This document shows, one piece after another, positions 43,101-58,100 of a stretch of 64,000 nt of DNA; position 1 is the first letter of the stretch; every line of letters begins with the position of its first letter. The DNA is from Mesaphorura yosii (Eukaryota; Arthropoda; Collembola; Poduromorpha; Tullbergiidae), in assembly GCA_009869945.1 (NCBI GenBank), contig WIXG01000026.1, forward strand, positions 62,001 to 126,000, in the 5' to 3' direction. Made by a program: the position numbers and the translations under genes. A model generated the notes under the pieces. That model was given only the letters and a program-made list of their open reading frames with translations, ran no database searches and was not told where the DNA came from.

Positions 43101-46100
43101 TAATTATTCCCTTGTCCCACAGACTTTTAACTGCGTACAAATGGTAGCACGGAGACTTATTTTCTTCTAAGCAGCACAAGAAAGTCCTTGAAACACAAAG
43201 CTATTTAAGAATCTATTCAAAAGTCTGCTCAAAGGAAATGCTTTCACGTGCAGCCTCAACAAGTCTATTTATACTTTGCCGTACCGCCCGAAAAGCGGAC
43301 GAGGAAGGAGAAAAAGAAAAAGATAGAATCTGGAATTCTCTTTCTTTTCCTGCTTCTCGGCACTTTCAGCTCCAGTTTTGTTACGTGTAAACTTCAAAAG
43401 GTAATCCTTTTTATACTTATTTCTTTTCAAAAATACAACCTGAGAAAATCCCAACACGCCATGTCAAACTGTGTAACTAGCCTTAATGTATGTATATGAT
43501 TAAGTTTGAGCTACAACACTCACATTTACACAGCCTTCGTGCATGCCCACATTCGTGCAGCAGGAAAGCAAGTTCAGGCACAAACTCTCGAAATGCATAA
43601 CGGTCTAGTAAGAAAACCGCTGTGGCTGCATGTTCTTTCTCTTATGAGACATCGTACGGACTCATGTGGATTCTCGCGAAAGCGGGCGCATGGCGTACAA
43701 TGGAAGCGGAGAAAGTACCAACAGCAGCATCAGGCAGCTGTGAAGTCAGCTCTTAATGTAGTGCGAAGACTTTCCTACTTCGGCAAGTCGGGCGCGTAAG
43801 GGAAAGAAGCTAAAAAAGAAAGTTGATGATGAAGGAAAATGATGATAACAAGACAAGTCTCTTGAGAAACGTGCAATATTCTATACAATATGAACTTCCG
43901 CGCTACTCGACAAGGAACGGCAGGCGGCTATCCAGATTCAATAAGGAGAGAACATCACACACAGGAAAACACATAATAATATACATACTAATGTCAGTAA
44001 AGACTAGAGAAGCGCATGAAGTAATCAAACTGTGGCAGGCTTTCCTCCAAACTCCAATATTCGCCACAGTCGCGTTTTCATGCAAAATAGTTAAATAATG
44101 CGATGTCACATCGCATTATCATCACTTCGTCTGACTCGGATATTGCAATTACATTTAGCATCCAGCTCAAGAATAGTAATCATATTCTCTCTTGTAAATC
44201 TGCCAGCATTCTCAGAAACATGTGAATTAGGATGAGAATGTGTTTCGATGTGTGAGCATTCCATGTCGGCTGAATAACTTTTTGAATGTAAATATCTTTT
44301 AACACACATCGCAAACTTTTAACGAAGTTGGTCCCAACACATGTTTAGAGCATACTCCAACAAACCGTGTCGTTTGTCGCGTACTTTAAATTAAGTCTTG
44401 AGTCTCGGTAAATTCCAGTGAGTAGTAAAACAAAAGCGTGCATTGCAATAGGATTTGCAATGAGCAAACTCATAGCGACTGTGCATAAATCGTTTAGGCT
44501 CGTTACGCATGATTCCTTTCAGAAGTTGGACTGTTCTTGGAAAAATGACATCTTAGAAAAAGACTGGATTCTTTTATTCGTAATCAAATTCGTGAATCTT
44601 CTTTCATGGGTTTCATTTCTGCTCGTAATATCGTCACGATGCTTTTAAATGGAACATTTTACACTTCATTACATGTGCATACCGTTGTAGATCGTTCATA
44701 TTATCAGTCTCAAGAGTGGTCGGTAGACAGGTAGTAATTGGCTCAGGAAGACCGATGTGTGCGAGTGGATGAGAATCCGAAATGATGGGTTTGATGAGGA
44801 AGTAGACGAAGGAGTAAATGAGCGTGGAATATTTGATATTCAATTTTATTCAATCATTGGAAATAATTGAATTCTAACAACTTAGAGCGAGAGGCGAGTC
44901 TCGAGATAGAAAGCATAATTGAGGATGTGCCAAAAGGAACACAGAAAAAGTGCTGAGCGAAGAAAATTCAATGTTGACCAAAAAGATTACAAATGTGCAA
45001 ATGCATTTGACTGTGAACAGATGTAAAGTAATGGAAGCGGGCACAGGAGCGTACACGACGCACAGGAGTTCATGCAGACCGAGTGAGGGAAGAAGAATAT
45101 AAATGCGTATATTTGATTTGTAAAACACAGCAGTGGAGGAGAGAATGACGAAGACGAAGGAAAGCAAAGTAGCAACATGAGCAGATTTTACAGTGTGTTT
45201 CACACGAGATTTAAAAGCTTTTACTTGTAATTCCTACCAAGACAAACCCAACCTTATAATATTATCTGTTTCCCGTCCACTGCACTAGATTGAACCACTC
45301 ACAATCTGAACTGGAAATATCTGGAATGTAAAGGATGGATGGAAATTTCTCACAGCTCAATCTCTAGCCGAGTGCCTACACAAACGAGTCCAAATAAGAA
45401 ACCAAAGCCCTGTTCTTGTTTCACCTTTTTCGAGAGTTAAATTTATTGGAATAAGTGCGCTGCACATTTGGGTAGTGTGTAAAATGGTTTCGGAGACGTA
45501 GGCCCACCAACAGTGGACCGCACGCCGCACCTCGATTTTGAATGTTGAGTGGGGAATTCACCTTTTGATTGCTTTAGCCGAACGTTCAATTTTTAGGCAC
45601 ATACGGAGCTTTTAGATTTTGTGTTGATTGTCCGCAAACTTGGGCAAAATATTCACATGAGATTTTGGACTTCAATTGCCTAAAGTCTTTTGGTACAAGC
45701 ATTAATTAGGGAAGAAATAGAATGTACGAATACTTCTTGATATAAATCTCGTGAGATAGGATTTTGTATCATTTCAACACAGGAAGGATCTATGGGAAAG
45801 GGCAATAATACGCGCACGGCATTTCTTTTCGCTGGAGACTTTTTAACTGAATTATAAATCACAACAGTTGCGTGGAATTAGCTGAATACCCGTATGATGG
45901 AGGCGAATTTCCAAGATTATATTGGACCACATAAGAAAAAGATGAGGCCACATGCATGTGGTTATGACAAATCAGCAAAACGCATGAGAATAAAATCCGT
46001 GCTATCTAAACGAGCGAGCTGTGCGTACGCTTATCTCTGGCTGCTCTCCAAGAGGAAAGCCATGCTCTTTTCTTTCGCTGATGTATAACCTTGCCGGCGT

Positions 46101-49100
46101 AATAACATTGAGTTTCCTGGTGAACTTATTTTCTCATCTTTCATTTCATAAACCCCGGTCTGGTAGATGGCAACGCGTAAGTTTCATGAAGGTGGATTCT
46201 TTCCTACTTCCTCGTTTACTCAGGGAACCTCTTCCTGAATCCAAGCACAAGAGCACAAGTGTAATTTATGAACTTACAATACTCGGCATTATTCCGGCAC
46301 TAGAAATTTATTTATACAATATCAGATACTCGCTGCTGCTGCGAGCGTGAGGAACCGCAGACTATTGTTGAAGGGGAAATCAGTAGCATCATCTTATTCA
46401 AGTTTATTTCATGTTTGCCAGCAAAGAGCCACCAATACAAGTGTTTGTTTTCATTTCCTACGTGGATATCAAGCCTTGGTGCTCTGTCGATTATGAGAAT
46501 TGCTCTTCAGCACATGGTTGACAATGACGATCATTTCGCCGAGTCTTTCATACTGAATGTTCAAGTGGTTTAATCATTTCTAGTTGATTCAAGTGCTCCG
46601 AGCTCATAATATTTGATGCAGTGAGAGAAAGAAATATGAGGAGGCGCACAAAGCAACTGTCGACTGCTTTCATGCTGTGTTGATCGGCTGAGGTTCATTG
46701 AATATTGAATACAGCGGCATCGTAGATATTTTCTGTTGACAATGAAAATGAAAATTGTGTGAACGAGAAGAAAGGGTGCGGGTTCTGAGCGCCTGCCGCC
46801 TTCCTCGACTATGTTTGCATAGAAACTTTGAGAACTTTCCTGTACTCTGAACTCCTTCAGCTTATACGTACAGTTTACAGATATGACAAAACGAATCTAC
46901 AACACAAAACTGAATGACATGGCTATTCACACACATATTTAGAATTAATTAACTTTTCACCATTATTTATCCGTCACGCGATGAGAACAATAGAAAGTGT
47001 AAAACAGTTCACTGGTTTAGTCTGAGTGGCAAAGGTAAAAGCAGCCGCATAAAAGTAGCATGAGTAGTCCGAAGTTAACTAATAAATTATATTGTAAAAA
47101 GAAAGGATCAAATAATGAGTTTGAATTGGCTTTTTGATAACTGAACCGCGCGCTATGAATCGCATAATAAAATAAAACTGGAGTCAAACGTGTTTGGAGT
47201 CGGTAATTTGAAGATAAGTTCGAAACTTTTCAACTTCACCTGATGCATTCAGCCGTATGAAGCCCCACTCGTCGGGCATGAACTCAAATGCAGACAGGAT
47301 GAAACACGTATCTGGCACCAGATACACGATGATTGGAAAGCGGAGAAAGGAACCATCTCTCGCATTCATATTGCTCGAAACATTAAAACAGTTTCATCGC
47401 AGCATCGCCTGCTGAAAATTTGAGAGGATCTGAGAGCTGGCGATGGAGACGACGGTTGGAAAGTGAAAGTAAGTTCCGCCATTCGGAAGAGAGAATTTAA
47501 AAGGGGAGCGGAGAAGTCTTTCCATCATACCCGTACACACTGCACGTTCATGCATTATTTTATTAATACGATGATAGCAGCCAAGAGACTCCTTCACTTG
47601 ATCATTGCTCCTAGCGTCATGATAGTCTTCCCTAACAGACCTGACTCATTCTCCGAACACTGAATACAATGAGCAGAAGAAAGAGGAGCATAAAAGCCTT
47701 GAGACTAAGACTCGAGAAGAGAAATTGTTCGTGAAGAGACGAAGAGCCAAATAAATCGGTGCGCATATGGGAAAATTTATAGACAGTTATAATGCCAGCA
47801 CCAGCTCGGCGACGGACGCAGTGCGGAGAAAGCGGGCAAGCGAAGAGAGTATTAGAAGATAATCCGCACACGAGTTTTTTCCATTAATGAGAATGAGATG
47901 ACGCGAATCTTTTCTCTTTCCTCAGTTACCTTACTAATAATATCCTGCTCGGTGAACGGACGCGATCGCAGAATGGAGAAGCATTCCATTGTTATTCCCC
48001 TTCTTCACTCCTTCGGTAGACAGTGCGAGAAAAAATAACTGACTGAAATTCCTTCCTGCGTATCTGACTGACGAATCTGGACAAATGACTTTCATTCCAC
48101 CCAAAGTCGCACTTGAACTAGCTTGTGTTTTCAACCTAACGTTGCTTGCTCCAGCACTGTAAACGACATTGTTATTGGAATTTTCATTCTCGAATGCAAA
48201 AGAGAAGGGTGTCGGTGTCAGACCATGTGGTGGTGGTGCATGCAATAATTGCCACCACATTTCCATAATGTTCATCGGTAATAACAGCAAATATGAGACA
48301 CCGACAGATGAATTCCTACCCCAAACTCGACGAAGGCAATGATTTATTCCAAATTGGCAAATCCTTCTGGATAAACACCGCTCCAACTTCCTGAAATCGT
48401 TGATGCCTGAATCGATTTTAAATAACTTAGACCCTCAGCAGTTTTGATTCTCCGCTATTTTCCTGCCTGGCTAGCAAATGTGTCAGGCGTTCTCCGTAGG
48501 AAGGGGATCTGAAATATAAATTCCAGTACGACGAAAAAGTAATCTTTATAATTAAACAATTCTATGTTGACGAAAAAATCGCATCGAGTGTCTTGCGCTA
48601 TTGGAAAAGCCTTCCATAAAAGAAGTTCGTTATTTCGGTTGGAGTTCATGCGGGAAAGCAATCAGAACCAAAAATCAACAAATCAGCTTAAATGGGACGA
48701 ACTTTATGCATCTACATTAATTATTAAGAGATTTTCTACTACTTTTATTCTAATTGGATTCTTTACCAGATACAAACTCGTGCAAAAATTACAAATCTGG
48801 GCATCTCAACTAAATAGAAGAAAGATATCTCCTCATGTTGGGTTTCTTTTACGCGCTTCCTCAAAAGTACTTTCTTGGGCATTGCTATAGAACTTTAAAT
48901 CGACGCACCAGCAAAACTTGTTCATCATGCACGAAAGAATTTTGTGCTCTCGCTCAAAGGGAACGAACAGTGCTTGTGAATCCCAAGATAATTATGGCAA
49001 AACCTCGTTATCATTATTTTAGCAAGGGTTCAGGGCACGAGAGAATTCCTGTTACAAACCATGTACAAGCAAAAATGTAGGATTTCATTACAGCAACAGA

Positions 49101-52100
49101 ATCCAGAGACTATGGGACCATGACTCCATGTTGTGTGCTTCTCTTTTCGAGTATTATTTTAACAGTGCTATAAACATTGCCTAAAATATGCATGGACTTT
49201 GCCATCTGACTGTGTTAGGTTCATCTGATGGCTTGTACACGGACGGATAATGTTTTGTTCTCTCTGTTTTCTCATAATAATGCGAGTGGTCATAAGGCGA
49301 CCGCTGTTCTCGTTACTCTATTCTCGTATAAGGTAATAGATTTAGATGGAGCTATAATGATGATGATGACGCGGTAAATGTTTACGCAACATTGCTCCGT
49401 ATTATCTTTACTCTTCCTCCATTATCACAGTGTTACTGGGTTGAGAAAAGAAAGACGATGATTATTATGATGGATACCCGCGGTGCACAAGAAACAAGTT
49501 TCCTCGATCCGCAAATTGTTAATAATGCGCGTCGTGCGTTAATGTTGTGACAATGGAACTCGTGCAATGTATCACATCCTTGGTCCTTTATATGGTGCTA
49601 AGAAAAAACAAATAAAAACGTACCACCGGCACGCACAGCCTCGTCAATAACTTGGTCCCTCTGTCTGGGAGATCGTTCAACGCGAAAAATTACAATAAAC
49701 GGATTGCCTTCCTAAAAGAGAGAAGTTGTGAGGAAAGTGAGAATTAAGGCTGGAATTCGTTTTCCAGACGGAGGCGAACGTCAACCGCTGGATAGCATTT
49801 TTTTCTTCAAACAGTTCGGAGATGGAAATACTCTTTATGTGAAGTCGTAAACTATAAAATACGGTAATAATAATTTGTTAAAGCCAGAATCTAATATTAC
49901 TAAATCTGGATCCATGCAGCCGTGTCTACGTACGTGCGCAGTCTCTACAGGGCCTTTCTGCAGATAGATGGATAGGCTGATAAATGAATCAGATTTTATT
50001 ACGACATAACACATAATTATGACGAAGTACTGGGACTCGGCTTAACTCTTTCTTCTCTGCTGCATCCCAACCGTCAAGCGCTATACATAAACTGGAGACG
50101 GCGCAGGATGCAGTTATACGTGCGTTAAGCGCTTCATTCTCTCATAGTCCACGAGTTATAGCAAGCGCATACAAATTAAAACCCTCACAATAAATCAGAA
50201 CTTCTTGATTTGGGTAAAATATTCCTTCATTATTTGTGTGAGCACCGTAATAAATACTATAAAAAGAAGAAAGGAGAGAGCGGCTTAGGAAATGTGAGAA
50301 AGATGAAATAAAAGAAAAGGAAAAATTAATTCCGGATTTTTTTTCAAATGGATGAGCAATGTCTTGCCCAAGTGACACAGACATGATGAAGTTTGTCCAG
50401 CAGAAGGAAGTCTGGCCGAAGCTGTTTTGTAAACAATGTCTACGTACATGGCCACGCTCTCACCAAATATAGAGTTAAGAACGAGAATTAAAAAGGCGAA
50501 AAGAAAAATCTTCACAATTTAAGATGTTTCATAACAAAACATGGTAAGAAGAGTTATAAAGCAGGATCAATCCTTAAAAGAAGAGCAGCGACGGTGTCTA
50601 TGCTTTACATATGTCTAAACGCGATCCGGAATCAGCGACATTGCGGCGAGTTGATTGTGAAACGCAACAAGCGAGGAGTTCAAAATCAAATAGACGGCGC
50701 GATTGTTCATTAATAATACGAATGGCTACAAAAAATATTAAATTTCCCTTTCCAGCAAACGACTCTAGAGAATAAAATTTAATTATACTTTTAAAATGCA
50801 CTTGACTGACAACAGGCATGGAGACTTGAGACGCAATTGGAGACACGACGAATTGTGATCGAAGTAATTTTAAGTACCGAGTCGTGTAGCTTACAGCGAC
50901 AGCAGTCAGACAGCAGGGTTTCAACTAAAGTCAAAGCACTGAGAAATCGAGACTTTTCACTTACAATCTTTCCAGTGACGCAAGATCTTGAAACGAACCC
51001 TTCTCGACAGTGTGGATTTGATTGGATGACAATTGCCTGCAAGTCAATAACCAAATGAAATTAGCTCAATCAAATAATTTAAAATTTATTAACAAATAAT
51101 ATTTTACGATGTAGAAAGAAATGAAATTCGTGTTCTTTTTAAACCATTGCCCACTTGAGTTCTTTATTCGCCGACCAGTGCCAAATTGCAGGTCAGATAA
51201 TAGCAGGCAATAAAATAAAATGAACTCACCACACTCTAATGATATTGACCTTTTTAAGTGATGCTTATCAAATGCATTCTCGTGACTGATTGATCGTAAT
51301 TTATTGCAAAAGAGTGCAGTTAAACTTACAAAATGCGAAGCAGTCCAAGTCCAGCGAAATCGGCGAGACGAATCAACGTCAAATTATTTCCTTCCAAGTC
51401 ACTGCAACAGAAAACAAAACATATGGGTCCATTATTAGAAATACTCGGGCACTTATTTGGTGCAATGGATCGAAATAATGGGGCTTAGAATTTGGGGGAG
51501 AAAACAATAAGAAAGAATCCAATTTCGGTGTTTCTGTGCTTGACGCTAAGCCTTTGATACGGGTGTACAACGCTCAGTCGGCTCAGTACACAAGGGCACC
51601 AGAGTGTTTGCTTTTTGAGGAACCATGATTCATGCAGGCCGCATGAATTGCACTCACAGGCTCCGCAAATGCTCGTGGTCGTCATCGGTTTATTGAAATG
51701 AACATAAATCATATTGCACGAATCAACCGATTTCCATTTCGTACGCCGGACTTAAGACGCTCTGTCGGAATGTAAAAGTGGAACCCGCGAGTAGGACTGT
51801 GCAAGTTCTCTGAGAGAAAGTCAGCGTTTCTCCGCTTCTATTGCTTCGTATTATCATACATAATATCAATGAACCGAGAGAAAACTAAAAAAGGTCGTAT
51901 GCTTTGTACGTTTTTCTAAAAGAGAAATGAAAAGCCCAAAGAGCACCAAACAGAAGAGCAAGAATGGTGAAGAGCTATAGAATAAAAATCAAATCTCTAC
52001 TTGCTTCCTCGTATTTTTTTTCTTTTATTTGAAATTCCAAAGTCAAAAAAGTCAAAGTAATCTATTATTTTATAAGAGTCTACGCCGTTTGTGATACTTG

Positions 52101-55100
52101 GAGATTTTAAATGCAAAAATGGAAACCTAAAATCTGCTGAATGGGATTCCTATCGCACGGTGCTTGTTATTATCAGTCGGAGATTAACTTCAATGCACTA
52201 CAGTGTAGGTTTTGAATGATAGGAGTCAAGATAAAAGACTCAGACTTTGCTGCGGAACATTGTTGGCTTAACTCTGTAACAGTGAGCTTCTGACCTCTCG
52301 GAATTATGTATTGTGTCTAATCTAGTATCAGACTATAGAACAAAAATTTGCACATTACTTACAATTTTCAGTTTTTTTTTAGTATTAGCATTCATTCCCA
52401 TATAGCTTTCCAGAACTTACCACAAGTACGTGATAAGTTAGTGAAGGTTTAAACGTGAGAAAGTAACCAGTACGCTCTGGTCGTATTATGGCTAACATTT
52501 GAAAGCTTTCATTCTTAAGTTCTGCTATGTGCAAAAAATTCGACAGTTAAGTTCAGTTACCATCAGTCTATTACCACGGTCACGAGATCGTTTCGCTTTG
52601 CATTATCGTGGTGGAGTATATCGACTGCCGGTTTTCCTGATTTCGAGTGCATTTCCGCTAGTATAACTTCACGGAAATAATTTAACCTGTCTAATAATAC
52701 ATTTGAACAAATTGCAAATGAAAAGAGCAGGCGTGAAAAACTCTCCCTTCCCACTCTTGCCCTATTTATCTAATTTTTTCATAACCATCATTGGCAGTTG
52801 CTCCATTCCTTACTTGCATCGAATTGGGACTTCGCCATGCACTCTCATCAGGAATCCTCAATACTGACTCGAGATTTCCAGCATTCAACAGCTGTCGGAA
52901 ACACACAACCTGGCGAGTGTGACGGCAAAATGCTACGGGTACCGAACAGAAAGTGTTGCTAATTGCTCTGCTCAGATAGAAATAGAGCGAACAATAAAAA
53001 CCGGAATGAATAATTCAACGTTTGTCTCTTGCAAAATCACTTAACAGTCCCGTTCAGAGAATTCAATTAGTAATATAATTTGTGCTACCGTTTGCAAGAG
53101 TTGCACGACGAAGCGAAGCTGTCAAAAGGTAAGTGACGGAGAAGTTCCATAAATGATTCGCAAGAAGTAGAGTCGAAATCCTACGCCAGAATTCATATAG
53201 TACCTGTGTTAGTTACGCAATGTAAACCTGAATTCTCTGGAATTATGTATTCAACTGCAGTTCTTGTCAAACGATGCCTTTCCTTCATTCAAAAATGTTC
53301 CACTAATGAATCCAAGTCAAGCCATTTGTTACTGCTTTAATTTACCAGAATTTGATAACCAGTATTCATCTTTATGCAAAACGCAAATAAGAAACGACAA
53401 CTTGGCGGCAAACCACCTACCACGCACCACTTAGCTTGCTTGCTAATTTGACGAGCAAACAACTTTTGTCTTGACAGGAAACCATTTTATAATTCTTGTT
53501 TCGCACAAAAAATTAGTCAAATCAATCCGCCTGTCGTGCCATTTCATTTCTACCATGTCACTCATGTGATAATTCTGAAAAGAACTCACGCAAACGATTG
53601 CCTACACTGTATGCAGATGAAGTTTAAGGACAGAGAAGCCGACTGTATTGATTTGGTACCTCGAGAGGCGTCCACGTGAGATTGCCGTCTCTTCGTCATT
53701 GACACGTCTACGCTGCAGTTATAAAATAGTAACCGTGCGAAGACTGCCCAACTCAGAATCTGAATCTTACATCTGGTAACGATTGGTCTGCCATATTTAT
53801 CAAAAACTTTACTATTATGGAATTATGATTTCTGTGCATCGACGGGTGGAATAATTCCCAGCGAGAAAGAAGTGTCACTTGCCACGGCTTAGCGTCACTT
53901 GTTACGTGTATTTACGACCATACAAACAGCATGCCTTGTGCGACCTTGTGGCGATAATAAAATGTAAATCTTGCTGCAAGAGCGACAATCATAAATCTGA
54001 AATATAATCTCTACATTCTGATTTCTAAAGAAACGAAGTTCGTCTTTGCAAAATTATTTATGAAGCAAGGCATGAGTGTAGGTAATTTGAGTTGGGTGAG
54101 TATTGTATGGTTGCTTAATTATTAAAAGCCTTTCGTATTTTTCACGAGTAAAGTGCTAAAACCAGTTTCTAATCAAAGTATTGTAAAAGAATGCTTGAAA
54201 CCTGTGTACATTGTTCATTGGGTCCGAGTACAATTGACACAGCAAAGAATTGTGATGTTTGATGAGAACGCAACCACGGCAATGCCAAAAATTACTGCAT
54301 TTGATGTTTGCAAATATTTTGACCAATTGCAACACTTGAATTGCACATATTCGGCCTTCCACGATTGAGTGCTGAGTGCGGTAGCGCAGTATATTAGCTA
54401 GAGACCAGAAAATGATTGAACGATTCTGTAGCCGAACGGCCCGTGCCCGAACGAACTTATGCGTGAAAATACTTGATACCAATTTAACGGCTTGGCTTCA
54501 ATTCCCCGGCGGGGTTGCCCGGCTCAGGTGCGAACATCGAATATTTTAACGTCGACTTTATAAATTGTGCGTAAAAATAAAGGAAACATCAATAGCTCGC
54601 ATAGTTTGAAGTTGATCGATCGTGGAATAACCCAACACCACCAAGGAAGCAGCATGTGAAGCCACTACACGTCTTCGATTAACAACGCGATGTGATGGCA
54701 AGAAATGCAAGCTCGCAGGCCAGTCTGGGAACCCTAAAACTTTAGGCTGAAAACCTGCACAAAGGGAATTTATTATGAAGGAAGATATGCAAAAGAAAAC
54801 ACATTAAAGAATTATAGAGGAATTCTCACTTCTCACGGCTCGAGAACTTTTCTCTCATTTCTACCCGGTCGGCCGTGCTTCCATTTCACACTTTATTAGA
54901 GCTCGCCCGCCAGGATTCCTTTGAAGCCCTAGCTCAAGTCAAAATATAAGTAACTACCAGTCACCTTTCGTTTCATCATTTAGCTTATTGCATTGCTTGT
55001 GTAATGATTCCGCCAGCAATGTCGTGCTAATGTCCGTTCTCACTGAAGTGAAGTCAACGGCTTTCTCTGTTTCGCTTTACTCGAAGAAGACCCGCGTTCA

Positions 55101-58100
55101 CGAATGTTTCATTCCTTAACGATTCAGATTAAGTCCGTCATGAAATCGAACGAATACGAATATTTCTAATGATGCAGTCAGTCCCGTTGAGAGATGAGGG
55201 AAATTCGAGTCCATCAGACACGACAGGTAGCCCTCATTGAAAATTCAATTACGTGGAACAGCTCGAGTGACTAGTAATGAAATTAAAAGGTATGGGAAAA
55301 TATATATACACCAGGAACCTTTTGGTATTAATACGCTGGAAAGAAGAAAAATTGCTTATGAAGACTCTAAATTAAGATTCATATTGCGAAGATGACAACT
55401 CGCGCACCCCCCTTTCTATCTTGTTCAGCCGTTTTTCATGTTTAGCAAAGAAGTTTTCAACCGAAAGCTTTGCCTGTTTTTTGGAAGTGCATGGAAAAAC
55501 TCGGGGCGAAGCAAGCCAATTGTGTCAGTCAGACTGAACGACGGAAAGATGTTAATTTTCCTGTAAGCTGGACCTCATGGTTGCAGGACAAAATGTTGGA
55601 TTATCCCGCCTGGCGCCTGGACGAACGAAATGAAATAAATTAAACTTTACTGGCTACCGCTGCAGGAATTCGCCGAATTGTAAAAACTTTGCATGTTCCC
55701 ATACACAGATTTTCTTTGCCGCGTACTTTCCACAATTCTTTCTCTAACTACGGGTTTGGCAGCAGGACAGGTGTATCCGTAATATTCTATGCAAATTCGA
55801 AATAGAGAGAGCATTAAGGAGGTACAAAGAAAAACTTTAATACCCATTTTCGGAAATACAGACGCGCAGCAAAAGCAGACTTGCTCGAGCGCAGCGCTCG
55901 CTCAGTTCTCATACACGTACATGTACGCAATAATTACACCTGATATATAATTTCTTTTACGGAAACATGGACCGCTGTCTTTTAGTTTGTCTTATGTGGC
56001 TGCTCCGTCTGTAATATTTTAATTTCTGTATGTGTGTTCTTCATTACAGTTAGAAGTATAAAGTGCACGTAAGCCCTTAAATAATGACGCTGTTGCATTT
56101 ATACAAAAGACGTCGTCTCTTCTTTCATATGCAGGCATGGACATCATCTCCAAACTGGAGCTTTATCTTCGTTCTCACAACCACCATCGTATTTTCTCTA
56201 AATATTGGAATAAAAGTCTTCCAACTTTTCCTTCTCTTCCGTTTTACTAATTTGAAGTTTGCATACATTTTCTACTTGAATTTTATGAATATATCCAAAA
56301 CGGCTTTAAGTCCTAAATCCAGTCCGAATCAATTGAGCATTGTTGGTTGCGCATAAGCAGCGCAGCTTTTCAGTATGCTACTTTTACAAGTGGAACTGTC
56401 AAACACCACAGCATGGGACCCTGCTTCTGGAGAGCAGTAGCCTGGCCGCGTCAGCAAATTTAAAATGCAGCAAATGGATGAGAATACAGAAGTTTGCATT
56501 ATTCTTAAAACGCAGCTACTCATTATGGGAGGTTCAGCCTTCACCATCCATGAACTTCTCATATTTAGTCAGGATAGAGTCCAATGTCGTTATCAACCTT
56601 GTCGAGGTCTGAGAATCCGCTCAACCAAGTTCCTCAAATTCCTAACCCCCTCGTGGTCATTAATTTACTCCGCTCGTTGCATAATTATTATTCAGTTTTT
56701 AAGTTTTCCATGAAAAATAAATCTTCGAGTTGGAATGCCTGAAGCTGTCGGATTTCAACAAAAAGCATAATTTACTCATTCCGCTTTTTCTTTCTCGAAC
56801 TCTTTATGTTAATTATCTTGCGCTCTGCAACAATGAATGATCATTCGTAGGAATGAAATACTTTGAGAATGACCATTCATTTCTGTGGGCTCGGAAAAGG
56901 GTTTTGACTGTAATTAACAATTTTTGCAAGCATGCAATTGCTCAAAGTCCTACGACCTGATTTTAATGTAAAAGCAATCGGGCCACGAACACAATGCCGT
57001 CTATGTAACACATGCATTTCCCGTCGCCACTTCTGTGTACGGAATTGACTGCGTTCATATTTGTCCGCCTCGAGCTGATCAGTAACGTATTGGTTATTTA
57101 CAACATGAATTCTGTTTTCGACTTTCTTGCCCGACTCTATTACTTCATTACACAATTACTCAACATACGGGAGGCTAAATGTAGGTTCTGAAGTTCAATC
57201 TTTGAGTTTGAAGAAATGATTATAATATGATAAGGCTATGGGTAAAGGTGAAAAACGACACACCATCAAGATTACTCTGCTAAAACTATGCATTCTTGAC
57301 GTACCGGCTGCCATAATCAAAATTCAATATTTTTAGGCTTTATTTTGTTTATGAGCATAATAATTACGTGGCAGCGAAACACGAGCATGACTGATTTTAA
57401 ACACTGTTCATTGCAGCGAGTGTGGTTGCTGGTAGTTCATATATGATGGCTTCGTGGTTGTTTATTTATACTGCGTAATGCGTGGAGATAGAATGTTGAA
57501 GCGATCATCTGTAAACAAACAGACACTGCATACGCATGCTTTAATTATCTTTTAATAACTGCACAAACTCTGACTCTGGCCCTGACTCTGTTGCTTATGT
57601 CATGTTCCGTTCCGACTGGAATGGGAAGCAACAGCATTCATAAAATTCATATTGTACTGCTGCTGTCTATCATGTTGATGAATAGTCCGACAAATAGCAA
57701 CATAAACACGCTAATTAAACATTCTTTTCTTGTCCTGCACTGCGCCAGACAATGGAGCGTAAACAGCAAAAAGGCATGAGAATGAGTTCAGCACGCACTA
57801 GCATTGCAAGTGCATTGTACCGTGCGTAGAACACGTTTTCAAATCAAACATGTATTTTTAGCATACACAGCAATAATTCAACCAACCTTGCAAAACAGCA
57901 AACAAAATGGAAATGCATGCAATGTTATCATTAGAAATGAACTCGCGGACCCAGCCCATTGCTATGAAGCTTATAGGACGTATGAACAACGTGTCGTTTC
58001 AAACTGGTCTTGTTTTGATCTTTCAGCATGGATTATTTAAAGACCCGAAGAATAAAACGCAATGATAAAATGAATGCTGCATTCATCTCATGCAGTGGGT

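Larger units (their letters stand above)
37500..50964 (-). other. slit intron 3 (13465 nt)
   Basis: The largest intron. It holds the 25 nt palindrome at 44095-44119 and an unidentified 150-codon ORF at 47934-48386. Otherwise I see only short chance ORFs and AT-rich sequence. Confidence 0.85.

Noticed and set aside
49357..49369. Short ATG/GAT microsatellite in slit intron 3.
   Set aside because: Only about four units, ordinary for an AT-rich intron.
54368..54470. tRNA-like A-box (GGTAGCGCAGTATATTAG), suggesting a tRNA or tRNA-derived SINE.
   Set aside because: No matching B-box, no cloverleaf, no A-tail or second copy seen.
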